The notes under the pieces were generated by a model. It saw only the letters and a list, made by a program, of their open reading frames with translations. It had not been told where the DNA came from and did no database searches. The translations under genes and the position numbers were made by a program. A DNA stretch of 64,000 nucleotides, from the NCBI RefSeq assembly GCF_003369915.1, contig NC_046675.1:5580001-5644000 (forward strand), read 5' to 3'. Each line of letters opens with the position of its first letter. The stretch's first letter is position 1. Below are positions 26,631-36,800 of this stretch, one piece after another. Origin of the DNA: Drosophila miranda (Eukaryota; Arthropoda; Insecta; Diptera; Drosophilidae).

Positions 26631-26929
26631 GCACGAAATCACCGCCAGCACGGAGCTGACTCAGATCCCGACGGAGGGCGGGAGCCGAACAGCAAACACA
26701 AACCTTCCACAAAGTAAAAAGTAACAATGTTTGCAATTTGTTTATAAATATATACACATGTCTGAGTAGCTATCGATCGCACTTATCAGGAACTGGCTTA
26801 GTGCCCCTGGGAGCGATGATAACGAGCGTGTCGTGGCTACGATTGATTTCCAGCAGATAGAAAGGTTTCGCCGAAAGGCAGCCTTGCCCTGCATTAGAGA
26901 GTCCCTTAGGGTCCTTAGTTGCCCGGAAC

Positions 26930-28072
26930 ATGTCACGACTGCCGCACGTTTGCGGACTCTGCCTGCTCCTCTGGCTCTGGCAGCTGTTGGCGCTGGCGCC
27001 CTTCAGCTACAGCCGGAGCAGAGGAGCCCGTTGCCGCCGCCTGCTGACCCTGAGCGGTGTCCTGCGATGGCTCCTCCTTATTGGGCTGGCCCCCCTGATG
27101 CTGTGGAAGAGCGCGGCCATGTACGATGCCACCAATGTGCGGCACTCGATGATCTTCAAGAACATTGCCCTGGCCGCCATGACGGGCGATGTTTTCATCT
27201 CGCTGGCCCTGTTGGGCGCCCACCTCTGGCATCGTCGGGGATTGGCCAGGCTGCTGAACGGCCTGGCGCAACTCCATCGGAAACGGAAGCTGGGTTGGGG
27301 CTCAACGCTGCTGCTGTGGTCCAAGCTCCTGCTCTCGCTGTACGAACTCCTCTGCAATGTCCCCTTCCTGCAGGGGGCGGGAAGTCGTCTGCCCTGGACC
27401 CAGCTCCTGGCCTACGGGATCCAGCTGTATGTGCAGCACGTGAGCAGCGTCTATGCAAATGGGATATTCGGTGGCATGCTGCTGCTCCTGGCCAGCCTGG
27501 ACCACCTGGAGCAGGAGTCGCCGGCTCTGGCTCGGCTCCTGAAACGCGAGCGCGGCTGGCTCCGCCTCTCCGCGAACTTTGTGGATCTCTTTCAGTTGGG
27601 CATCTTTCTGCTGGTCATCGGCTACTTCGTCAACATTCTGGCCAACATGTACGCCTACATGTCGTACTTTGTCTCGCAGCACGGCGTACCGCTGACCATC
27701 TCCAACTACTGTCTGATTGTCACCATCCAGCTGTATGCTCTCATCTTGGCAGCCCATCTCTGCCAGGTGCGGCACGGTCGTCTGCGTCAGCGATGCCTGG
27801 AATTTGGTTATCTCCCGCCAGAATTAACCCATCATGAGGTGGGTGGTAGACGGTGGGGGAAAGTCTTTAATTCTCCCTCCCTCTCTTTGCAGGCCATGGC
27901 GTGGACACCGTTTCCCCTGTTCGCACCCTTGGACAGCCTGAAGTTCTCCGTTTTGGGTCTATTCACCTTGGATCATGCTTTCTGGCTTTTCCTGGTCTCG
28001 TATGCCATGAACTTTATTGTCATTATTTTGCAGTTCAGTCTGGAGAACATGCAGCATGCGGATGATAACTGA
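26930..28072 (+). CDS. Gr89a: Gustatory receptor Gr89a
   Basis: Two exons, 26930-27838 and 27893-28072, give 362 residues. The protein is an insect gustatory receptor: a seven-transmembrane ligand-gated channel subunit of taste neurons, with intracellular N terminus. Hydrophobic spans are visible throughout, and the last one ends in NFIVIILQF, a variant of the family signature TYhhhhhQF. The short C-terminal tail follows. The 54-bp intron has GTGGGT...TTTGCAG ends, is a multiple of three and has no stop, so an unspliced reading adds 18 residues; the spliced form keeps the usual length. The gene starts 300 bp after decay, and a poly(A) signal AATAAA lies at 28197-28202. Gene identity rests on family features plus the decay/Cad89D neighbours. 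Confidence 0.9.
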   Translation: MSRLPHVCGLCLLLWLWQLLALAPFSYSRSRGARCRRLLTLSGVLRWLLLIGLAPLMLWKSAAMYDATNVRHSMIFKNIALAAMTGDVFISLALLGAHLWHRRGLARLLNGLAQLHRKRKLGWGSTLLLWSKLLLSLYELLCNVPFLQGAGSRLPWTQLLAYGIQLYVQHVSSVYANGIFGGMLLLLASLDHLEQESPALARLLKRERGWLRLSANFVDLFQLGIFLLVIGYFVNILANMYAYMSYFVSQHGVPLTISNYCLIVTIQLYALILAAHLCQVRHGRLRQRCLEFGYLPPELTHHEVGGRRWGKVFNSPSLSLQAMAWTPFPLFAPLDSLKFSVLGLFTLDHAFWLFLVSYAMNFIVIILQFSLENMQHADDN

Positions 28073-28676
28073 ATCAAGCAATTTCTTTAGCTGCAGCACA
28101 CGTGATATATTATGTACTCAAACTCGAATCTGCATGAATCTACTGAATATCTGCACTCAAAATAATGTCTTAGTACCCGAAATACATACAACACGGAATA
28201 AATAGATTAATTTATGTTCAAATTATTTGTTTGCTCTAAATTTTGGCGGTTTTCAAATACACATTCCACATAGTCCACAAAATCCATATGTTCAAATAAT
28301 TGCGGTTTTATATAGAGTTGTCAGACCGTTGTGTGGTGAATGCATTTGCTAAATGGTTGTAGCACCAGCTATGTTGCAGCGCGACACTTACTTAATTCGC
28401 AGCATCTGTCTTGGCAACGTCTTTGCATTTACGAAATTCGCAACATTCTTCTAGGAACATTCGCGAGCGATATTCTGAACTAGCTCTGAATTAGATGCGC
28501 TCAAAAAAGGTTTAAATTAAAAAACAAACTGTTTTTAAACAATTTAAATAAACATAGATAGATGCGTCGCAATAAAGTATATATAAAGAATATTCTTGAT
28601 CAGCATTAATAGGGTCGTTAGAACCATAGACAGCTACAGATATGAATGTCTGTCCTCCTTGTGTAACGCCTTAGAG
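28073..28676 (+). other. Gr89a 3' UTR and AT-rich spacer
   Basis: The Gr89a 3' end with AATAAA at 28197-28202 is followed by AT-rich DNA with no supported gene. A 129-codon plus-strand frame (28596-28985) starts near the end of this stretch but overlaps a competing minus-strand candidate and has no recognisable family. Confidence 0.5.
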
Positions 28677-29217
28677 CTAGAGGAACCATCCAGGGAACCA
28701 ACCATAACCATCCAGGGCTTTTGTGAATGCCAGAGATTTTCGCCATTTGAGGAGGCAGTAAAGGGCTTGACCAAATTGGCCATATCCTTGAAGCAATATG
28801 ATACCACAGGGGCCTGCTGTGGGACCATAGGGCATGACCATATCCTCAAATCTACTTACTATACAGAGTTCCATATCCAAATGAGGATGACGAAAAACCC
28901 CGTAAATCTGGTAAATGTTATTCGATCGCAGTACAAATTGATGATTCGGGAAGAAGGGGCCCTCAAATTCAAAGCGATCCCATAACTATCCACATACGTA
29001 AGTGCACTCCCAGAAATATGATCAAACTCCATCCACTCAATACATACAATATTTGATGGTTTTCGGTTGCGAGTTCGTCGCATTCGTGAATTTTGATTCG
29101 ATTTGGTGAAACGTTTTTGTCACCCGGCCATTCCATTGCATAAACTGGAAGCGAAAGTCCGCGGGCCACGAAATCCCCCAAACTAGTTGGAAATGGAATG
29201 GATTTGCAGTCAAACAA
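28677..29217 (-). pseudogene. Possible two-exon relic, faintly galectin-like
   Basis: On the minus strand an ATG at 29217 opens about 57 codons. A frame at 28981-28677 begins immediately after a TAG acceptor and stays open for about 101 codons. Joining them cleanly needs a weak GTATTG donor in phase 0; the better GTATGT donor four bases upstream gives a frameshift and stop. The joined order of features (a hydrophobic-charged alternation, RIKI, DRFEFEG, then PFFPNHQFVLR and IYQIYGVFRHPH) loosely follows the strand order of a galectin fold, but the sugar-binding HxNxR and WxxEER residues are missing. It could equally be a lineage-specific gene or chance. A plus-strand frame of 129 codons overlaps it. 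Confidence 0.25.
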
Positions 29218-29326
29218 ACATCAAATTGAAAAACTTAGCCACAAACTTCAAGATTTGAGTGCAATAAATAAAAATCAATTGCAAATATGGATATGCACAT
29301 GTGATGTTGATCGAATTGTGCACTTT

Positions 29327-29614
29327 TCATTGGTAGTAATTGATCTGTAGGATTTTGAAACATATTCGAAGCGATGCCCATCGATGCATAGACAAATCGC
29401 TGTTTGCCTCATGTCGAAGCCAATGAGTAATCTGACACTCGAGCTGTTTGATTTTTTTGCATATCGTCTTACGGGGCAGAGCTCTTCCTGCTTTCACCTG
29501 CTGGCACACATCTGGCCACAAACTTCTTGGCCAGCCCTCGATGATTAGCATTGATTCTGCCCATGCAACAGCAGCGGCAGCAAACCACAAGCCAACCCCA
29601 ACAAGTAGTAGCAT
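29327..29614 (-). CDS. Hypothetical small secreted protein
   Basis: A 95-codon frame starts at the ATG at 29614. It opens with a convincing signal peptide (MLLLVGVGLWFAAAAVAWA, likely cleaved before ESM). The mature part of about 76 residues is basic, with four Cys, four Trp and a helical-looking KTICKKIKQLECQ segment. I do not recognise a family. Size, secretion signal and cysteines would fit a seminal-fluid or defence-type peptide, but this is only a category of resemblance. A GTAAGA donor-like sequence inside the frame leaves open that the open frame is only the first exon of a longer gene running toward the relic at 28677-29217. Confidence 0.33.
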   Translation of the reverse strand: MLLLVGVGLWFAAAAVAWAESMLIIEGWPRSLWPDVCQQVKAGRALPRKTICKKIKQLECQITHWLRHEANSDLSMHRWASLRICFKILQINYYQ

Positions 29615-29635
29615 TCGCACGCGCCAATTTTCCAA

Positions 29636-30665
29636 GCCGCTGACTCCATCGGTTCGGATCGTCTTACCGTACCTTATGCTTGCCCCTTTCCCTTCCCCTT
29701 ACCCTTGTCTGTTCCCCTTAGCATTTGCGTAGGTTGATTCGAGCCGTCGGTCGGTCAGTTGCCGCATCGTCTGCCGTCTCCACTCAGGTGTTATGTAAAG
29801 TTTTGAAGTTATGCCTTTGCCTTTCTTTCAGATTTTCTTCATCGCTTTTACTTCGGGCTCCCTTGTGTTTCTGTTCTGTTTCGATCGTGCATTCATCTCC
29901 AGCTGAGCCAAGAACCGTTAAGACTCTGGCTTTATTGCAACTGCAACAGAGCAGCCTGGGCATGGGCCTGGGCATGGGCTTCCCTTACCACCGTCTTACG
30001 ATTTGATTGGATCCACCAGCTTATCGCTTCTTTGTTGGGCTGTCTGGCTTTGTCCGTCCATCCGATTCCGTATTCCGTATTCAGTATTCAGTGATTTGTA
30101 TTGTGTTTGATGGTTTGACTTGTTGCTGCTTTCCACAGCGCTGTGGCGCATCAAGTCATCAACAGCTCTGTCTCTGTCTCTGTCTCTGGCTCCGGCTCTG
30201 GGTCTGGGTTTGGGGCCATCATCGACAGCCTAGGGCCTGCCCTGGCCGGGGCTGCATGTTTATGCTTTATGTTAATAACTTTTGTTGTTTATACTTTACG
30301 AGTGGCTTTTGCTATTGCTGTCGGACACCTTCCTTCCTTGTTGCTCTCTATCTTTCTCGCTTTCGTTGCCTGCCTGCCTTTTGTCTTTGCAACACGCAAC
30401 GAACGCAGCGCAAGACCGCAACGGTTTCTGCTAATCTGAGTAGAGCCAATGCTTATGGGCTGGCCCGTATATAGAGCCAAGGATACTACTACTGGCAGCC
30501 ACTTGCTGCTCTGCCTCCCCCACTCTTCTCCAGGCTTTTCCGCCCCGTCTGCCACTTGTCATGGCTTTTCTTGTTTTCTCGACTGTGTGAAAAACTAGTC
30601 TCATCGCAGTCCCCACTCTCCACACAGTCCCGGCCACCGAGTGGGTCTTGCAGTGGTGAAGATCG
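29636..30665. other. Upstream region of Cad89D; no gene seen
   Basis: Low-complexity CT/TG-rich DNA with simple repeats such as TCTCTG at about 30168-30190. Open frames here are short or compositionally biased. The stretch ends at the Cad89D core promoter. Confidence 0.5.
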
Positions 30666-30667
30666 CT

Positions 30668-30701
30668 TCAGTTGGTCGTGTGGTGTTTGCGTTGTCGGTC
30701 G
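30668..30701 (+). promoter_or_regulatory. Inr plus DPE core promoter of Cad89D
   Basis: TCAGTT sets a predicted +1 at the A at 30670. GGTCG at 30697-30701 sits exactly at +28 to +32 and matches the downstream promoter element RGWYV. There is no TATA box. The first Cad89D ATG is 136 bp downstream at 30806. Confidence 0.55.
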
Positions 30702-30805
30702 GTTTTCGGTTGTGTTCGCGATGTGAGAGTGCGGATCGAGTCCGAACTATAAAGTGTGCAGCAGAAGAAAACACTACCAAGGATAACCATAGCTAAGGCC
30801 CAGAT

Positions 30806-33800
30806 ATGGCCTTCCACTTGACCTACCACCCACCTGCCTGTGCGAGTTTCTGTGCCATTTGGCTTCTGTCTTGGCTTTTTGTTTTGGGCCAGGCTGCAAA
30901 AGCGGGACAAGTGCAAGGCAAGTTATAGCCGTTATAGCCATATTAGCTGACGTGATATGTTCGTAAATCTCTGTTGCAGCAACTGTGTGTGTGTGTGTTT
31001 CTGTGTCTGTGTCTCAATATCCAGTACTAATGTGTATACGCGTCAATCGAACGAGGCTGGACAATTTAGTGGCCCAGGCCTGCGATCGCAGTTTGTCGCC
31101 CAAGTCTTTCGTTTTGCCCCCCCATCAACCCGTTTATCTCGTTGTGGCACGGTCGTTTGTGCGGCTGCTGCCGAACCCGAGCCGAAACCGTTAAATAACC
31201 CAAATTTCAAATTTAAATGCTGCTGCGACAGCTTTTCCTCAAAAGCCAGCCAACAAATTGCCAGGAAATCGATTTGTATTGAGTCAACTATCTCAATGTG
31301 GCAACCTGCTAATTTGTTTATGCAACAGACGGACGGACGGATGGACAGCTGACCCACATTCGGCGTAGCCATCCTGACCATTCAGGGAAGACCCGTTGAC
31401 CCATTTCAGCAACCTGCTCCTGGCCATCGCCACCGGGCGATGCCACCTTGCCTTTAAATCTGGGTGTGACCGCCCGACGACCGACTTGAACTCAAGAACC
31501 AACTTGGGAACCCAAGTGTGTGAGAGTGCCAGTGCGAGTGTGGCAATGTTCTAATTAAAACTTAATTCTTTTGTGTTACTTGAAGTGACCGCTTGACTTT
31601 AATGGCAGCAAACGAGCGCTTTGTGCGCCAGATGATGGCTAAACTTGAATGAAGTTAATTGTTCTCGTAGGCCAACAACCAACCACCAACAACAACAACA
31701 ACAACAATAACAACAGCCAACAAGTGCTAAAGTGTTCAGAGCACCAATGTGAAGAATAGTGCATATGAATTACATATAATTTCTGTTTTATGAGAACAAT
31801 GAGTATGACATTTATGTTGTGGGAAATGAGTTGAAGAACCGCTACATAAAGTATTCAATCTTGAAAGTGTTTAGTGCATTCCGAGTGGAGCGGCATAATA
31901 ATCGTATGATTGGGAAACATTTGCATTCCGAATGGGGAAACGAACGCATGGATACGACAAAGGAGTAATCGGATACGTACATATCATAGAATAAAATTGA
32001 TCTAAATATGAGATACGTTTATCTATAAATACTCCATCCGGAATATACATATTATCCGACTTAAATCTGAAACGTTTGCAGTTAAGGTCTCAAATATCCA
32101 TTATATATTTTGAAAATCGGTTAGGATATATATTTATAAATTATTAAAGTCAAATTTTTCAAATTTAATGATTCCTTAAATCCATTTCGGTCAGATACAA
32201 GAAACACTTATTATTTGGTCCTTTTACATGATTGAATAGGTCCTAAATATTTGATATTTTATCAACATTTGACTCTTTTGTTCAGATCTGAATTGAGATA
32301 CATATGCGTCTAGCCATTCTTATGGAAAATTGATCTGTTGATCGAACTGCTTTTCTTATAGAAGTGTTGATCCAATTACATTGCAAATTAGTATCCCCTT
32401 GCCTGTACCCACACTCAAAATGAATATTCTAATAATAATAATGATATCTGCGTCTGTATGCCGATTCTGCTTGATGGAGCAATGGCGGAATCAAAGCTTC
32501 ATATCGTGTCTTAGTATCCAGGGGAAAACCCTCTAGCCATCGCAAGCCGTTCTCACCGAACTGAGCCAGAAACTGCAAGTAAATAATAGAAATTGCGAAC
32601 TCAAATTACAACTGCAACAATAACAAGTAGGCAACAAAAAATGTAATAAGACCAAGCCGCAAATAAAACAATAAACAAGCAATGCCTACCAGCGACAAGG
32701 GGCCAGAGATATAGACATAGACTGCGACAGCGACAACGTCTTTGGATGAAGAAGATGCTCGACTGGAGATTTCACTGCATCTGCAACTGCAGCCAACAAT
32801 GATAATTTTCCACCGTAGGAGATCTTCCGAAAAAAAAAAGAAAGAAAAATAAAGCAGAGAAATGTCAGCAAGCCAGGCAGAGTCAGTCAGTCAGTAAGTC
32901 AGGCAGACAGGTAGCCCAGCCCCAGACGATGTGGATGGTGTCTTCTTGTCACTTGGTACGCATTTGGTTGGGATGCCTTTGGGGCCCAAAGTGAACAAAA
33001 AAGGCTTAATTATGTCATGAGGGTGGGAACGGCGGCAGCAGCAGCAGCAGCAGAAAAATAATTTGCAAGAGCTGCCTGCCATCGTTTGCTGATTGCAGGC
33101 CCCAACAGCCCCACCGACAGGGAGACACGGAGACAGTTGAATGCATGTGGAAAAGTGTTGCAACTGCACATGAAAATCGCAGCGGAATGGGCCACGCGAC
33201 AAACGTAGAAAGTTTTTCGGTTTGGCGCCAGTTCTTCCAAGCCCCTGGTGGCCCGCCTGGTGGTAGCCACAAGATTCGCTTCGCACGTTGCACGTCGCAC
33301 CGTTATGGGCGATTTCCCAATTGTTGTTCCGTTTTTGGTTCTCAGCGGGAAAATTTGCATGCCCAAATAAACAAAAACAACAACAACAACAACAGCGACA
33401 GCGACAATTTGTCAATGTTGTTGTTAGTTTTACTTTTTTTTCCACAAATGCATAGCATGGCTTGGTATGGTAATCTCTAATCTTCTGACGGATTCGCTTT
33501 TGCTCCACTTTAGCGACCTCCGGCAGCTGTGCCTTTCACACGGTCGACGGTGTGGCGGCGGAAAGCGAAGGTGTCCGCTTCATCAGATTGCGCGAAGATG
33601 CCCAGGTGGGCAAGGAGATACTCCGCGTGCAGGCCTATCCCCGAGCCACGGCGGCCCTCAAGGGCGCCGATGCCAGTGGGGATCACAAGTACTTCAATCT
33701 GACCGAATACAATGCCACCACACTGGTGATTAGCCTGGCCCGTTCCCTGGAGCGTTTGGTGGATCGGGATGTGCCCAGGAATCTGCTCAAGTTCCGCATC

Positions 33801-36800
33801 CTCTGCGCTGGCAAACAGGACAAACTAGAGGAGGTAGGTTAACCATCCCGCAAGGTAGGATCCATGCTCAAAGTGCATTGTCATATTCCAGGGAAGCTAC
33901 CTCTCAATCACCGTTTACATCGAAGACGTGAACGACAATGCACCAGAGTTTCTCAACGTGCCCTATGTGGTGGATGTGGACGAGAACACCTCCGTGGAGA
34001 GCATCGTCTTTGAGGGGGTGCAGGCCTTCGATCGGGACAAGCCCAATACCCCAAATTCCGAGGTTCACTTCAGCATGTCCACGGTGCCGGAACAACTCTC
34101 CGCCGATGGCAGTCCGTACTTTGCCCTCAAGAGCCCACATCGACCGCTGCTCATCCTGAAGCGGGAGCTGGACTTTGACAACGGCATCAGGCAGTTCAAG
34201 CTGCCAATATTCGCCTGGGATCGGGGCACGCCCGCCAACCAGGCCAACACCACCATCACGATCAATGTCCGCGATGTGGACGACTTGCCGCCCAAGTTCA
34301 CTGAGGGCGTCTATCGCACGAAGATCAACGAGTTCTTTCCCATGACTGGCGTCCCGATACGTATTCCCCTGTACTTTGCCCCACCGATAATGGCCTTCGA
34401 TCAGGACTCGCTGAATGCCACCCTCGTCTATGAGATTATATCGGGAAATGAACGGCAGCTGTTTCGTGTGAATCCCCACAACGGGGTCATGTACCTGCAG
34501 AAGGAGATTGATCTGGAGGAGGAGAGTTTGCCGGGCAACACATTTGTCCTGCAGCTGGAGGCTCGACAGAAGGACAACCCCTTGAAGAAGGCACTGGCTC
34601 GGTGAGTAGAAGAAACCCTTCGAGATTTGGTACCCAGAGATGATTGATTTCGTTTCACAGCATCGAAGTGGAAGTCCTCGATCTGAATGACAATGTGCCC
34701 GAGTTCGAGGCCGATTTCTACAACATTTCGATTGTGGAGAACCTGCCAACGGGCTTCAGTGTGCTGCAAGTCAATGCCATCGATCGGGATCAGGGCGAGA
34801 ACTCGGAGTTTCTGTACAATCTCGTCGAGACCAAGGAGACGACGGGTGCCTTCCGCATTGACTCGCGAACGGGCTGGATCACTGTCCGAGATGATCGATT
34901 GCTCGATCGCGAGCAGCGCAGATCAATCCAATTGAATGTGGAGGCCCTGGAACGCAATCCGTCATACCTGGATGACAAGCACCTCAAGAAGCCAGGTCCC
35001 AGTCGAGTGCACGTGGAGATCACACTGCTGGACACGAACGACAACACGCCCAAGTTCGAGCACGGAAATCTGTACGAATTTAAGGTGCCCATAACTGCAC
35101 CCACGGGCTATGTGATCGGACAGGTGGCGGCTAAAGATCCGGACGATGGACCCAACGGCCATCTGCTGTACGAACTGCAGCGCCCCAAGGGCAGTGGCTA
35201 TATCCCCTTCCGGCTGGACAACAAAAACGGCACCATCTTTGTGGGCGGACCCCTCAGACGCGGACGCATTGCGGTGTTTGTGGAGGCCAGCGATCAGCCC
35301 ACCAATCCCTCGGAGCGTCGTTTTTCTTTGGCCGTCATCACGATTGAAGTCTACGCCACGATCGATGATCAGGCCATTGACTTTGTGGGAGCACCGTACG
35401 AGTTCTGGGTGGGAGCCAGCACCCCACTGGGCACCTCAGTGGGTCAGGTGCGAACCTCTCTGATCTACGACGGCGAGGATGAGATAATGTACGATCTCCT
35501 ACACACCTATTCGGAGGGTGTGCCCTTTGCCATCGAGGAGCGATCGGGCATAATCACAGTCATCCGAGAGCTGTCGGAGTTTAAGCGAAAAGTCTACAAC
35601 TTTGAGGCGGTGGCCAACTATGTAAGTCGATTGCATTTTGCATCGTTTACAGCCCTTCTATATTGTACGGATGTATCTCCATACAGCTCTTTGCGAACTC
35701 CACGAAGCCGCTGGTCATGTCACGCAGCTCTTCACCGCTCACCACAGTAGCCGCTCCATCCCAGTCCGAGCTCAGCGATGAGGGAGTGCTCATCACCAAC
35801 CTGACGATACACATTGTCAACAAGCCCGAGCAGAAGGTGCCCCTGCGACCTGTTATAGAGTGAGTAGAGGCGACAATCCTTTCGGCATCCATCCAGACGT
35901 TATCCTTTTGCTTTCAGGGAGATCAATATGAATGTGATCAACTTCCATGTGGAGGAGAATGTCGTGGGAGGCATCATCGGCCAGTTGCTGTACAAGAACG
36001 GCATCAATCTGGTCAATAACGAGCTGGGCAGCTTCCGTGAGCTGCCCTCGGATGTGGCTAGTGGTAGCCGTAATATCACGATGGGCAGCCGTTTCCGGAG
36101 CCGCAACCGCAGTCGCAGCTCCAAGTCGAAGCGCCGCCTGCCGCGACGCCTGGTGGGAGACTCCAACGTGAAGCTGCGGTACATCATCGCCAATCAGCAG
36201 GAGGTGGTGAACAAGATATCCATCACGGAGGATGGCACACTGCTCACCCTGATCGGACTCGATCGGGAGCAGCAGGCCAGCTATGAGCTGACTGTGATTG
36301 TCGAGTACAGCACGGGTCTGGTCAGCGGTGCTGGGATTTATCAAGTCAATATCAAAGTGGACGATGTCAACGACAATGCCCCCAAGTTCAATGCCCTCAC
36401 CTATGTGGGCCTGATCAACGAGAACTGTGCGGCGGGCACGGAGCTGTCCATGAACCATGCCATCCACATCCAGGATGCGGACGAGGGCGTCAATGCCGAG
36501 TTTCGGGTGCAGCTGCAGGGCGACTACAGTGAGGAGTTCAGCATTGAGTATGTGAACGGGAGCTTCTCGGGGGCTGCTGGGAACGCCAGTCAGCACAAGA
36601 TGCCGCCCACAACGGGCGCCTTTAACATATTCAATCTGACGGATCAGTGGAACGACGAGTTCAAGTACCAGGAGCTGCACACCACCTTCATGCAGTCGAA
36701 CTTCAAGCTTAGCAGCGGCCCCTACTTCCGCATCAGCTACACGGGCAAGCGCGGCCTGGACAGGGAGAAGCAGCAGCTGTACAATCTGAAGCTGATTGCC

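Noticed and set aside
26833-27837. 334-codon plus-strand frame overlapping Gr89a
   Set aside because: It is an out-of-frame shadow of the GC-rich receptor coding region with no membrane-span periodicity or domain.
33904-34749. 281-codon antisense frame across Cad89D exons 3-4
   Set aside because: Same codon-bias shadow; it crosses a real intron and shows no family features.
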